NCBI GenBank assembly: GCA_005880165.1
Contig: VBJP01000051.1
Location: 1 to 22,251 of the forward strand
Reading direction: 5' to 3'
Origin: Chloroflexota bacterium
Lineage (GTDB): Bacteria > Chloroflexota > Limnocylindria > QHBO01
DNA length: 22,251 nucleotides
In this document: positions 6,083-15,041 of the stretch, piece after piece
How positions within the stretch are numbered: the stretch's first letter is position 1
Layout of the letters: each line of letters starts with the position of its first letter
The notes under the pieces: model-generated
Seen by the model: the letters and a program-made list of their open reading frames with translations, nothing else
What the model was told of the DNA's origin: nothing
Databases searched by the model: none
Made by a program: the position numbers and the translations under genes

Positions 6083-9000
6083 GTGGCGTTTCACGCGCGG
6101 ACCCGTGACGCGCACGATCAGGCACTCATCAGCGTCGCCCAGGCGGCGGCGCTGCTCGGCGTGCACCCCAACACGGTCCGCACCTGGACCGACTCGGGTC
6201 GTCTTCCCGCCTATCGCATCAACGCGCGCGGCGACCGGCGCTTCCGGCGTGGAGACGTTGAGCGCCTGCTCGCCGAGGGTGCTCTCACCGAGGAGGCGGT
6301 CGCGACCCACGATCCGTCGCAGCGGGACCACGAGCTCTCCGTCCTTGGCCGTCTCGCGCAGGGAGCCAGCGGGCCGAACCCCGTGGCCGTCTGCCGGGTG
6401 GCGATCGATGCGCTCCGGACGCAGTTTGGCTATGCGCAGGTCGCCATCTACCTGGCCAGCCGGGGAGCCCTTCGCCTCGAAACCCATGCGGGCTATCACG
6501 TCGCCCCCCCGTCGATGATCGAGGAGTTGGCGTTCGCCCAGCCCGAGACGTCCACCGAGCGGGACGGAGAGCCGATCACCGAGGCCCAGCTCGTCCTCAG
6601 GGCAGCGGGCGACCCACTGGGCCTGCTGGTCATCGCGGATCCCTCCGGGACGACACTCAGCCGCGCCCAGCTGCCCTTCCTGCGCACGGTCGCCGGAGCA
6701 CTGGGGGTCGCCGTCCACAATGCCCGCCTCCTGTCGCGCGCTCGCCGCGAGGTGACGCGCTCCCGTGCGCTGCGGGCGGTCACGCAGGAGCTGACCGGTC
6801 AGCTCGACCTCGCCGCGGTGCTCGATGACATCGTCGATCGCACCCGCGCCCTCTTCGAAGCGGACAAGGCCGGGCTGTGGCTGGTGATCGAGGGCAACCA
6901 CCCATTCCAGCTCGCCGCCTCGCGCGGCATCGGTGACGAGTTCCAGGCCCGTGTGCGCGGGCTCAACTTGCAGAGCGCCTCGGTTGGCGTGCGAGCCGTG
7001 CGGGAGCGGCGCACGTTCGTCGTCCACCACGCGGGCACCGACACGACCGCCGGTGAGATGCGCGGCACGTACGCGGACGAGAGCATCGAGACGGCCTGCC
7101 TCGTCCCGCTGGTCAGCCACGAGCGTACGGTGGGCGTCATCGGTCTCTACCACACGCGCGACCGCGAATGGCCGGAGGAAGAGCTGACCCTGGTGCAGTC
7201 GTTCGCCAACCAGGCGGCGGTGGCGATCAGCAACGCGCGGCTGTATCGGTCGGTCGCCGATCAGGCAGCGCGCATGCGCTCGATCCAGGACCTCTCGTCG
7301 CGGCTGAACCGGCTGACTGACGTGCAGGCCATCGCGGAGGCGATCGTCGCTGAGGCGACCACGCTCGCCGAGTTCCACGACATCCGCATCTACACGGTCG
7401 ATTGGGAGAAGAGCACCTGCGAACCAATCGCGTTCACGGACCGGCTGCTGGGGGAGGGCGATTTCCGGGATCGACTGCGGGTCACGATCGGCGAAGGCTC
7501 CTTTACCGGCATGGTGGCGCAGACCGGCAAGCCGATGCTCATCAATGACGCGCTCGCCGACGATCGCGGCCACACCATCGACGGGACCGATGACATCGAC
7601 GAGTCGATGCTGGTGGTACCGATGCTGTACGAGGGGCGCGCGATCGGGGTGGTGGCGCTCTCCAAGCTGGGCACCAACCAGTTCAGCACCGATGACCTGG
7701 CGACAATGTCGATCTTCGCCGGCTACGCGGCGCAAGCCATCGCCAACGCGCGCTCCTACGAGCGCCTCGAGGTCCAGTCAGGGGAGCTCGCGCGACAGCT
7801 GCAGTCGCAACGCCGCCTGCTGGAGATCAACGAGAAGCTGCTCTCGACCTTCGACCAGGCCAGCGTCCTCGAGCTGATCGCCGACGGGCTGCGCTCGGTG
7901 GTGACGTACGACAACCTGTCGATCTACCGCGCCGACCACCTGAAGCGAACCTTCGTCCCGGTCCTCACCCGCGAACGGCACGCGGCCGAAGTGGCGCGCT
8001 ACATCATCCCGTTCGGCCGCGGCCTGATGGGCTGGGCCCTCGATCACGGCGAGCCGGTCCTCGCCAACGACGCTCTCAACGATCCCCGCGCGCTCCAGAT
8101 TCCGGGGACGCCACCCGATCCTGAGGCGCTCTGCGTGGTGCCGCTCATCAACGACGGCGAAGCGATCGGGTCCATGAACATCGGGCGCATCGGACGGGAG
8201 GAGGCGTACTTCTCGGAGACCGACTTCGAGCTGATCAAGCTGTTCGCCGGACAGGCATCCATCGCCCTACGCAACGCCGAGGCACACCAGGCCGTAAGCA
8301 TCCGCGCCGAGACCGATGCGCTCACCGGCCTGGGCAACCACGGTTCGTTCCAGCGCTACCTGTCGGACCTGCTCGAGAGCGCCGAAGCCGAGGCGCCAGA
8401 CGCGCCGCGCATCGGCCTGCTGATGATGGATCTCGACCGCTTCAAGGACTACAACGACCGGCTGGGTCACCCGGCAGGTGACGCCCTGCTGCAGGCCATC
8501 GGCAGCGCCATCACCACCGCTGCGCGCACCGGCGACCGCGTCTTCCGCTACGGAGGCGACGAGCTGGCGCTGGTTCTGAGCGACGTGGACGCCGCCGACG
8601 CAGCGGTCGTCGGCGACCGGATCCGCCGGGCAGTCGCTCGCCTGAGCGCGGCGGAGGCGACCCCGGTGACCATCACGGTGGGCGCCGCTGCCTTCCCGGC
8701 CGATGCGCCGGACAAGAATGCCCTCATCACTGCTGCAGATACCGCGCTCTATCACGGCAAGCGGTCCGGGGAGAACCGGGTCGTCCGCTTCGCTGACGTT
8801 CCGAGCGAGATGCGCGACCTGCGCGGAACCCTCGACCAGCTGGCGCGCGCGGCCCTCATGCACCCGGAGGAGGCGGGCGCCGTCGAGCACCTGGTCGAGA
8901 AGGCTGCGCGCCTCGGCGGCGCGGACACCCAATCCGACGATGCAACCCGCTCGGTGTTCCTGACGGTCGCGCGCTCGCTCGATCCCAGGAAGGCCACGAG

Positions 9001-9460
9001 CCGCCACGCGGACCGCGTTGGACGGTTGGCGTCCGAGATGGCTGAACGCCTCGGTTGCACGCAGGAGGAGACCGAGGTCATCGAGCTGGCGGCGCGCCTG
9101 CATGAAGTGAAGAGCATCGGGCGTACTGAGCTGGGAGCCATGCGTTCGTTGCGGGAGGTTGGCGAGGTGATCGCCGGTGTGCGACAGCTCGCAGAGGGCC
9201 GTCCGCGCAGGCGGGTGCGCGACTCGACCTCGCTGGCCACCGAAATCGTCAGCGCCGCCAATGCCTACGACGAGATGGCCCACGCTTCATCCGCCCGACG
9301 AAGGCAGTTTGGAGATGCCGTGACCGCGGTGAAGACGGCGCATCCCCGGCTGCGAGGCGAGGTGCTGGATGCGCTCCAGACTGTTGTCGTGCCGGACCCC
9401 GAGCCGATCCGCGCGCGGCGGCGGCGCACAGACCCACCCGCCGTCGCTGGAGCAGCCTGA
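6083..9460 (+). CDS. HTH - 4x GAF - GGDEF diguanylate cyclase with degenerate HD-like C-terminus
   Basis: 1125-residue cytoplasmic signalling protein. Residues 16-65 are a MerR/excisionase-type DNA-binding domain (VAQAAALLGVHPNTVRTW...GDRRFRRGDVERLL). Four GAF sensor domains follow (about 85-215, 225-390, 400-558, 575-735), each ending in a helix such as AVAISNARLY. The GGDEF domain (about 743-905) has MDLDRFK at 782-788, the active-site loop GGDEL at 824-828 (F replaced by L) and an intact inhibitory I-site RTGD at 815-818, so it probably makes cyclic di-GMP under feedback control. Residues 955-1100 resemble an HD-GYP helical bundle, but the HD pair is H1007-E1008 and the following GK is missing. 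GTG start with GGGAG 8 nt upstream. No transmembrane segment. Confidence 0.93.
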   Translation: MAFHARTRDAHDQALISVAQAAALLGVHPNTVRTWTDSGRLPAYRINARGDRRFRRGDVERLLAEGALTEEAVATHDPSQRDHELSVLGRLAQGASGPNPVAVCRVAIDALRTQFGYAQVAIYLASRGALRLETHAGYHVAPPSMIEELAFAQPETSTERDGEPITEAQLVLRAAGDPLGLLVIADPSGTTLSRAQLPFLRTVAGALGVAVHNARLLSRARREVTRSRALRAVTQELTGQLDLAAVLDDIVDRTRALFEADKAGLWLVIEGNHPFQLAASRGIGDEFQARVRGLNLQSASVGVRAVRERRTFVVHHAGTDTTAGEMRGTYADESIETACLVPLVSHERTVGVIGLYHTRDREWPEEELTLVQSFANQAAVAISNARLYRSVADQAARMRSIQDLSSRLNRLTDVQAIAEAIVAEATTLAEFHDIRIYTVDWEKSTCEPIAFTDRLLGEGDFRDRLRVTIGEGSFTGMVAQTGKPMLINDALADDRGHTIDGTDDIDESMLVVPMLYEGRAIGVVALSKLGTNQFSTDDLATMSIFAGYAAQAIANARSYERLEVQSGELARQLQSQRRLLEINEKLLSTFDQASVLELIADGLRSVVTYDNLSIYRADHLKRTFVPVLTRERHAAEVARYIIPFGRGLMGWALDHGEPVLANDALNDPRALQIPGTPPDPEALCVVPLINDGEAIGSMNIGRIGREEAYFSETDFELIKLFAGQASIALRNAEAHQAVSIRAETDALTGLGNHGSFQRYLSDLLESAEAEAPDAPRIGLLMMDLDRFKDYNDRLGHPAGDALLQAIGSAITTAARTGDRVFRYGGDELALVLSDVDAADAAVVGDRIRRAVARLSAAEATPVTITVGAAAFPADAPDKNALITAADTALYHGKRSGENRVVRFADVPSEMRDLRGTLDQLARAALMHPEEAGAVEHLVEKAARLGGADTQSDDATRSVFLTVARSLDPRKATSRHADRVGRLASEMAERLGCTQEETEVIELAARLHEVKSIGRTELGAMRSLREVGEVIAGVRQLAEGRPRRRVRDSTSLATEIVSAANAYDEMAHASSARRRQFGDAVTAVKTAHPRLRGEVLDALQTVVVPDPEPIRARRRRTDPPAVAGAA

Positions 9461-9516
9461 CCCGCGATCCGCGCCGACTCCCGCTTGGCCGCTCCGCCTG
9501 CCGGAGGGCCGGCTGC

Positions 9517-9522
9517 TATCCT
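9517..9522 (+). promoter_or_regulatory. putative -10 box of the 9533/9568 lipoprotein gene
   Basis: TATCCT stands 10 nt before an ATG at 9533. That ATG opens a short signal-peptide-like stretch in a different frame from the lipoprotein body, which matters for the frameshift reading of this locus. No -35 element is obvious. Confidence 0.35.
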
Positions 9523-9567
9523 GTCCGCGCCCATGCCGACGCATCTCCTTGCTGCCGCACGCCCGCC

Positions 9568-10275
9568 GTGCTGGCAGCATGCTCGACCGCAGAGCCGGGA
9601 CCGGGCAGCGCCACGCCGAGCCCTCCGGTGGCGAGCAGCACCAGGCCCGCGACGCCGACGCCAAGCGCCCAGCCGTCTCCGACCCCCGCGCCCACGCCCC
9701 GCTTCACGAATCAGCCGGACCCGCAGCTGGAGGCGCTGATCCCCGCCACCGTCGTGGGTGCTCACGTGGAGAAGCCGGCACCCAGCGAGTTCGGCATCAC
9801 CCCGGGCGACGTCGGCCTGAGGTTCGGCGAGCTGGGCCTGCGCTTCGAGTCGCTGGCCGTCGCTTTCGTCGAGAAGCCACGTCTCTCGCTCTTCGCGGTC
9901 CGGGTTGGCGGCGCCTCTGTCGATACCGCGACGCTTCGTCCATACCTCGCAGCCGCCGGCCAGTACGTGGGCATCAACGGACTGCACCCTGAGGCGTGGC
10001 GGGCAACGATCGTCGCCGGCAAACGGGTCTGGAGACGCGGCGACGATGCCGCGACCCTCGCCGGCACGACCCTCTATTGCTGGAGCGCCGGGCAGTACAT
10101 CTTTCTCCTGACCGGGTCGAGCGACGCGGCCAATCGCGCGATGGTGAACGCGTTGCCGGGACAGCCGGCGCCGACCCCCACGCCACGTCCAAGCCCGACC
10201 CCGCAGGCGGGCGCGAATTCGAGTGATGCCGGCAGCCCCACGCCGGCGGCGAGTTCCGCACCAGGCGCGAGCTAG
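9568..10275 (+). CDS. Pro/Thr-rich lipoprotein, N-terminus probably frameshifted
   Basis: 235 residues from the GTG at 9568, opening MLAAC followed by STAEP. LAAC is a perfect lipobox, but from this start almost no signal peptide precedes it. An ATG at 9533, with a -10-like TATCCT upstream, encodes MPTHLLAAAR in another frame; one missing base between 9550 and 9567 would join it to the lipobox. After the cysteine come a Pro/Ser/Thr linker (about 6-45), an unrecognised globular domain (about 50-200, with GGASVDTATLRPYLAAAG and YCWSAGQYIFLLTG), and a second Pro/Ala/Ser-rich tail. The domain is probably extracellular and membrane-anchored; function unknown. It follows the GGDEF gene and precedes the WYL operon. 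Confidence 0.75.
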   Translation: MLAACSTAEPGPGSATPSPPVASSTRPATPTPSAQPSPTPAPTPRFTNQPDPQLEALIPATVVGAHVEKPAPSEFGITPGDVGLRFGELGLRFESLAVAFVEKPRLSLFAVRVGGASVDTATLRPYLAAAGQYVGINGLHPEAWRATIVAGKRVWRRGDDAATLAGTTLYCWSAGQYIFLLTGSSDAANRAMVNALPGQPAPTPTPRPSPTPQAGANSSDAGSPTPAASSAPGAS

Positions 10276-10305
10276 CCGTCGGGCCCTCATCCCCGCGGCG
10301 CGGCG

Positions 10306-10311
10306 TACCAT
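10306..10311 (+). promoter_or_regulatory. putative -10 box, leaderless start of WYL operon
   Basis: TACCAT lies exactly 7 nt before the ATG at 10319, with no ribosome binding site, suggesting that transcription starts at the start codon. Confidence 0.4.
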
Positions 10312-10318
10312 CCGGCCG

Positions 10319-11380
10319 ATGAAGGCTGATCCGGCGACCGACGAGTGGGGCGAGGACGAGCGCGCCTACGAGCGCGCCGGGCGCAAGCGTGATCGCCTCG
10401 CGCGTCTCCTGCGGGTCGCGTCGATCCTGTACAGCGCGGGCAGTGGCGAGCAGGGCGTGCCGGTCGCCGAGATCGCAAAGCTCACCGGCATGACCACCCG
10501 GACGGTCTACCGCGACATCAACGCGCTCGACGAGGAGCTCGCGGTCCCCATCTTCCAGGCCGGGCGGGGCCGATACGGGATCGAGCGCAAATACTTCCTG
10601 CCGCCCCTGCACCTGTCCGTGCCCGAGGCGATCGTGCTCTTCCTTGCGGCCCGGCTCATCGCGCGCTGGAGCGACGAATACGACCAGGCCGTGGTGAGCG
10701 CCTTCACCAAGCTTGCCGACCTTCTCCCCCAGCCGATCGCCAGGCACGTGGCCGCCACGATGCTGGCGGTGGGGGAGCACTCGCCGAACGAGCCGTTCAC
10801 GCGGACCTTCGCGACCGTCGCGCGAGGATGGTCCGAGGGGCTGGTGGTGGAGATCGACTACGAGCCTAGCGAGGGGCCTCGCCGGTCAACGCGGGTCCAT
10901 CCGTACTTCCTGGAGCCGGATGCCGCCCTGCGTTCCGTGTATCTCATCGGCTTCGACGAGTCCGCCGGCGCCCTGCGCACGTTCAAGATCGAGCGCATTC
11001 GAGCCGCCACACTGACCACCAAGCGCTACGAGATTCCCGAGGAGTTCGATCCCGACCGCTACCTCGCGCACTCATGGGGGATCTGGTCCTCGGAAGGCAC
11101 GCCCACCGAGGAGGTCCACCTGCGGTTCGACGCCTCCCTCGCGCGTCGCGTGCAGGAGGCGGTCTGGCACCGCTCGCAGCGCCTGGTCGAGCTGCCTGAC
11201 GGGGGCGTGGAGCTGACCTTCACTGTCGCCGGGATCGTCGAGATCCGGCCCTGGATCCTGTCGTGGGGCGACGGGGTCGAGGTCCTGGCCCCGGCCAGCC
11301 TGCGCGAGTCCGTTGCCCTGGCAGTGAGCAGCGCCGCCGAGCGCTACGGACCGGTGGCGGCGGCGCGTCCCGGTGGCTGA
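10319..11380 (+). CDS. WYL-domain transcriptional regulator
   Basis: 353-residue regulator. A winged helix-turn-helix occupies about 24-90 (VAEIAKLTGMTTRTVYRDINAL is the recognition region, then the wing GRGRYGIERKYFL). The WYL ligand-sensing domain is about 168-237, with VYLIGFDESAGALRTFKIER; the eponymous W is V here. A WCX-type C-terminal extension (about 262-338) completes the usual architecture. WYL regulators bind nucleic acid or nucleotide ligands and often respond to DNA damage or phage. The ATG at 10319 is supported by TACCAT 7 nt upstream. Its last 8 nt overlap the start of the CYTH gene, so it is the first gene of a three-gene operon and may regulate it. Confidence 0.9.
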   Translation: MKADPATDEWGEDERAYERAGRKRDRLARLLRVASILYSAGSGEQGVPVAEIAKLTGMTTRTVYRDINALDEELAVPIFQAGRGRYGIERKYFLPPLHLSVPEAIVLFLAARLIARWSDEYDQAVVSAFTKLADLLPQPIARHVAATMLAVGEHSPNEPFTRTFATVARGWSEGLVVEIDYEPSEGPRRSTRVHPYFLEPDAALRSVYLIGFDESAGALRTFKIERIRAATLTTKRYEIPEEFDPDRYLAHSWGIWSSEGTPTEEVHLRFDASLARRVQEAVWHRSQRLVELPDGGVELTFTVAGIVEIRPWILSWGDGVEVLAPASLRESVALAVSSAAERYGPVAAARPGG

Positions 11381-12086
11381 GGGCTCGTTTGCAGGACGGC
11401 TCGATCCAGGTCTCGTCGAAACCGAGCTCAAGCTCACCGCGACGAGCGCGGGTCCGCTGCAGCGGCTTGCCGGCATGCGGCAGCTCGGCTCGATGCTGCT
11501 CGGTCCGCCACAGACGGTTCTCGAGCTCGATCGCTATCTGGACACCGGCGATGGCCGCCTGGCCGCGGCCGGCTGGGCATGCCGGCATCGGAAACGACCG
11601 GGGCGGCACCTGATCTCGCTCAAGGGACCTCCAGCCGCCGCGACGGCCGGGCCGCGCGGCGCACCGGGGGAGACACTGGGCGGGGCGCTGCACCGGCGAC
11701 CGGAGATCGAGGGACCTGCGAGCGCCCGCCTGGATCCCCGGGACTGGCCGGCCTCCGCCGCTCGCGACCGCCTCCTCGAGCTCACCGGTGGGCGGCAGCT
11801 GCAGGAACGACTCGTTCTGCGGCAGCGCAGAACCGAGCGCTCGGTACGCGACGGGCTGGTTCGCGTCGGGACATTGAGCCTGGATCGAGTCAGCGTGGTC
11901 CAGCACGGAGCGCCCATCGGCCGGCTCTGGTGCGTCGAGCTCGAGCTCGAACGGACGACCGCAGCACCGCGAGAGGGCCGGATGCGCCGCCTGCTGGCCG
12001 ACCTGCTCGCTGTCGGAGGTCTCGCCATTGAGCCGCTGACCAAGCTCGAACGGGCCGTGGCGCTGATCGACCGTGTCTCGGCCTGA
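11373..12086 (+). CDS. CYTH-domain protein (triphosphate tunnel enzyme)
   Basis: 237-residue protein with the CYTH tunnel fold, whose members hydrolyse tripolyphosphate or thiamine triphosphate or make cyclic AMP. The ExExK signature is E16-T-E18-L-K20. Further tunnel positions follow: RHRKR at 71-75, SLKGP at 82-86, RRPEIEG at 108-114, ERLVLRQRR at 145-153, VELELE at 188-193 and K224 near the end. All the charged positions expected in an active member are present. No CHAD domain is fused. GTG start at 11373, overlapping the WYL stop; its own end overlaps the next gene by 14 nt. The substrate cannot be decided from sequence. Confidence 0.85.
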   Translation: MAEGSFAGRLDPGLVETELKLTATSAGPLQRLAGMRQLGSMLLGPPQTVLELDRYLDTGDGRLAAAGWACRHRKRPGRHLISLKGPPAAATAGPRGAPGETLGGALHRRPEIEGPASARLDPRDWPASAARDRLLELTGGRQLQERLVLRQRRTERSVRDGLVRVGTLSLDRVSVVQHGAPIGRLWCVELELERTTAAPREGRMRRLLADLLAVGGLAIEPLTKLERAVALIDRVSA

Positions 12087-14334
12087 GGCCGATCCACCGG
12101 CAACCAGCCGGGACGACGAGCGGCGGCGCTTCCCGGGGACGATCTGGATCGGGCACGCGCGGCTGACACCCGTCGAGCTGTGCGTCCTCCTCGGAGGCCT
12201 GGCCGTCTTCGGCAACCTGGGCTGGGACAGCGCGCTCTGGGATGGTCGCCTCCAGCTGATGCTGCATCTTCTCGGCGGTGCTGCCCTGGCTGGCGGCGTG
12301 GTGGCGCTTCTGCGAGGAGCGCCGTTTCCCCGATCGCGCCTCGAGATCCCGATCCTCGTCTTCCTGGTAGCGCTCGGGCTGGCGAGCGTCCTCGGCCAAA
12401 ACCATGGGCTTGCCGCCCGCGCCTTGGCGGCAACCCTGGCGTTCGCCGGGCTGCTGCCGCTCGCGATCCTGGCGATCACCCGCCGACCCGTCCTGGCTGC
12501 GCTGGTGGCGATGGTTCCCACCCTGCTGCTGGCGGCCTCGATCCTGTGGCAGCTCGTTTCGCGGCGGATCGGCTGGTTCTCGCTGGGTGTCGGAGGCCTT
12601 CCGCCGGTGCGCGTGGTGGGCGAATCGACCGCGTTTGGTTCGGTCGCCGTGCCGCCGTTCATCCTCCTCGGCCTGCTGCCGCTCTGCCTCCTCATCCGGC
12701 CTCGCTGGCTGCGGCTGCTGCTGCTGGGGACAACCGTCGTGTTGATCGTGCCGCTGGCGGCCCTGTCGGGTTCGCGTTCGGCCTGGTTGGCACTCGGCGT
12801 GGCCGGCCTCGTGTTCGTCGCACCGGCCCTTGGCCGCCTGCGCCGGTTTCGCCCTCCTCGTCCGAGCCGCGGAGGACTGGTCGCCGCCGGCGTGCTCGTC
12901 GTGGTGCTGGCGATCGGTGTCGCGTTCGTGGCCCCGCGATTCACGGCCATCACCTCGCTGGTCTATCGCGAGCGCCTGTGGATGGACACGCTCACGGCCT
13001 GGTCGACGACCCCGGTCACCGGGATCGGGCCGGGAACCATGCCCTACGCCCGTCAGGCTGCCGCCGCGCCCGGCCTGGGGCCGATTCGCCAGCCTCATTC
13101 CCACGACCTGGCGCTGGGCGTGCTTGGCGATGCCGGGCTGCTCGGCCTGGCCGCCGGCCTGTCGGTCGTCGTCCTCTTCTTCTGGGTCGCCGGCCCACAG
13201 CGATCGCGAACCACGCGCGGAAGGGCCGCCGCATCGGTCCTGGCCGGATTCCTGGTCGCCGGCGTCGTCGAGGATCTGACCTTCCTGCCCAGCTTCGACC
13301 TGATCGTCCTGCTGCTGGCGGCGATCGCGATTGTCGATGCCGGCGCCGTGAGATGGACGCGCCTTCGCCTTCCGGCTCGCGCAGCCGCTGTGGCCGCCAT
13401 CGCGGCCGCCGCTCTGCTCATCCCTGTCCTGGTGGGTGACGTCGCGAGCGTCACCTACCGGCTCGCAACCGAGGACGTCTGGGCCGGCCGCTGGAGCTCT
13501 GCCGAGGGCTGGTACCGGGCATCGACTGCGCTCGATCCATGGCAGCCGAGCGGACCCAAGGCCCTGGCCGTGGCCGCCGACATGGTCGGAGATCGCGAGA
13601 TGGCAATCGCGGCTGCCCGGGAGGCGACGCGGCTGAACCCTGGCGACGGCCCGTCATGGACGAATCTGGCGTTGCTGTGCGCGGCGCGTGGCGATCGCGC
13701 TTGCGCCCTGGCCGCGGCCGATAAATCGGCTCGCTGGGGCCCGGTGACGCACCGAGAGCTGATCAACGCGGCGCTCGTGGAGGAGCGCTTCGGCCGCCCA
13801 CAACAGGCGGATGACCTGTATCGGCGCTCCCTGCTCGACAACCGTTCCACGGCGTTGAGCGTCTCCTGGCCGCGTCGCGTCCCTATCGACCCAGCGAGCC
13901 CCCCGCCGGCGACGGCAACCAGCCAGCTGGCGCTCGTTCTGGCACTGGCGGCCGAACGTGAGCCAGTGATCGCCCCGGCGGGGAGCGATCCGGTCGTCAC
14001 CGCCGTCGCGGCGGCGCTGCGGAACGACCGCGCCCAGGCCGCCGACGCGCTGGGAGAAGCCGAGCGCCGCCAGCCGTTCGAGCCGCTCACCTGGGAAGTC
14101 GCCTCGGTGCTCGAGGCGCACTGGGGGGAGGACCCGACCCAGGCGATCGCGGTCGCCGCCTTCCTGCGTGGTGCGGCGCTGGCCTTCGTTGTCCAGCCAC
14201 CGCCACCGGTGACCTACGAGATCAGCTCGCTGCACATCGCTCCCCGGGACGAGCTGGTGCAAGCCGCGCAGCGGTTGACGCCGGCGCCTCCGTGGCCATG
14301 GGCGCTGGAGCGCTTCCTGCCCCCGGACCAGTAA
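12073..14334 (+). CDS. O-antigen-ligase-like (Wzy_C) polytopic membrane protein with C-terminal TPR region
   Basis: 753 residues. About twelve membrane helices fill 30-455. The Wzy_C/O-antigen ligase signature is spread over SGSRSAWLAL (232-241), the loop RERLWMDTLTAW...GIGPGTMPYA (299-326) and QPHSHDLALG...GDAGLLGLA (340-360). This family transfers or polymerises lipid-linked glycans at the outer face of the membrane. A soluble region from about 465 contains TPR-like helical pairs (AEGWYRASTALDPWQP, AIAAAREATRLNPGDGPSWTNLALL, ADDLYRRSLLDN) that may bind a partner. It starts with GTG inside the CYTH gene (14-nt overlap) and ends 2 nt before the convergent ligase-like gene. The acceptor and the sugar are unknown. 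Confidence 0.87.
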   Translation: MSRPEADPPATSRDDERRRFPGTIWIGHARLTPVELCVLLGGLAVFGNLGWDSALWDGRLQLMLHLLGGAALAGGVVALLRGAPFPRSRLEIPILVFLVALGLASVLGQNHGLAARALAATLAFAGLLPLAILAITRRPVLAALVAMVPTLLLAASILWQLVSRRIGWFSLGVGGLPPVRVVGESTAFGSVAVPPFILLGLLPLCLLIRPRWLRLLLLGTTVVLIVPLAALSGSRSAWLALGVAGLVFVAPALGRLRRFRPPRPSRGGLVAAGVLVVVLAIGVAFVAPRFTAITSLVYRERLWMDTLTAWSTTPVTGIGPGTMPYARQAAAAPGLGPIRQPHSHDLALGVLGDAGLLGLAAGLSVVVLFFWVAGPQRSRTTRGRAAASVLAGFLVAGVVEDLTFLPSFDLIVLLLAAIAIVDAGAVRWTRLRLPARAAAVAAIAAAALLIPVLVGDVASVTYRLATEDVWAGRWSSAEGWYRASTALDPWQPSGPKALAVAADMVGDREMAIAAAREATRLNPGDGPSWTNLALLCAARGDRACALAAADKSARWGPVTHRELINAALVEERFGRPQQADDLYRRSLLDNRSTALSVSWPRRVPIDPASPPPATATSQLALVLALAAEREPVIAPAGSDPVVTAVAAALRNDRAQAADALGEAERRQPFEPLTWEVASVLEAHWGEDPTQAIAVAAFLRGAALAFVVQPPPPVTYEISSLHIAPRDELVQAAQRLTPAPPWPWALERFLPPDQ

Positions 14335-14336
14335 GG

Positions 14337-15032
14337 TCAGGTCAGCGGCAGGCGAAGGATGAGCGCCAGCGTGGGCCGGGGCCGCGGTTCCGGCGGCGTG
14401 ATGGGTGCGCGCAGCCAGGCGTCATGCCCCGACCCCGCCCGGTAGCGAGCGGCAAGGCGCCGCGCGGAGAGACCGTCGATGCCGAGCCCGGCGAGGGCCT
14501 CGGCCACCAAGGTGCCCTCCTGCACATAGCCGCGGCCGACGATCACCCGGTCTCCGGCCGGCAACACGGCCGTCAAGCGATCGCGCCGAGCGCTGAACGG
14601 CCGTCGGGTCCAGGACGCCCCATCGCTCCAGAGCAGATCCGAGGCCACGTACGCCGGCCTCCCGGAGCCGGTCGTTCCGGAGGGGGCATCGGTCAGGCGC
14701 GCCCGGAGGAGCTCCGAATCGGGACGCCCCTCGTCATCGAGGACGAGCAGGGTGCCGTCCAGCACCACGCCCTCCCCGACCACCTGCCGGGGCAGATCGC
14801 GCAGCTCCGGGAAGGCCGCAAGGGGGTCTGACAGTCCGCTCACCTGCATCCGCAGCCGTCCCGACTCGACGAATGCGAGCGCTCGGGCGCCCGGCCACCA
14901 CGGCTCGAAGAAGTACCCCGGGTCGTCGAACGGCTCGTCGACTCCGGCCGCCTGCATCGGGCTGATCCGGTCTGGAAGGCGCCGTGCGGCGTGCTCCTCG
15001 GGGAGCGCGAGCTTGAGCTGGTCGCCGAGCAC
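14337..15032 (-). CDS. LigD-ligase-like protein lacking the catalytic residues (pseudo-ligase)
   Basis: 231 residues that follow the ATP-dependent DNA ligase nucleotidyltransferase domain of LigD along their length. Motif I (K-x-D-G, AMP-accepting lysine) is replaced by W45-W-P-G48. Motif III (DGE) is D92-G-T94, losing the glutamate. The FDLL block is SDLLWSDG at 131-138. Motif IV (EG-IAK) is DGLSAR at 186-191, and motif V (W-K-K) is WLRA. Adenylation should therefore be impossible, while the fold may persist. GTG start at 15032, 9 nt after the Ku stop, same strand, so it is co-transcribed with Ku. No OB-fold domain or polymerase domain is attached. It may be a structural Ku partner or a decaying LigD remnant; the reading frame is intact. 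Confidence 0.78.
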   Translation of the reverse strand: MLGDQLKLALPEEHAARRLPDRISPMQAAGVDEPFDDPGYFFEPWWPGARALAFVESGRLRMQVSGLSDPLAAFPELRDLPRQVVGEGVVLDGTLLVLDDEGRPDSELLRARLTDAPSGTTGSGRPAYVASDLLWSDGASWTRRPFSARRDRLTAVLPAGDRVIVGRGYVQEGTLVAEALAGLGIDGLSARRLAARYRAGSGHDAWLRAPITPPEPRPRPTLALILRLPLT

Positions 15033-15041
15033 GGCGCGAGG

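Noticed and set aside
6002..7735. 577-codon minus-strand frame opposite the GAF/GGDEF gene
   Set aside because: Opposite strand of recognised GAF and HTH domains; its product resembles no family and has the Arg/Asp/His-rich make-up of an antisense shadow.
11220..12953. Minus-strand frame across the CYTH and O-antigen-ligase-like genes
   Set aside because: Low-complexity Arg/Pro/Ser sequence antisense to genes with clear catalytic motifs.
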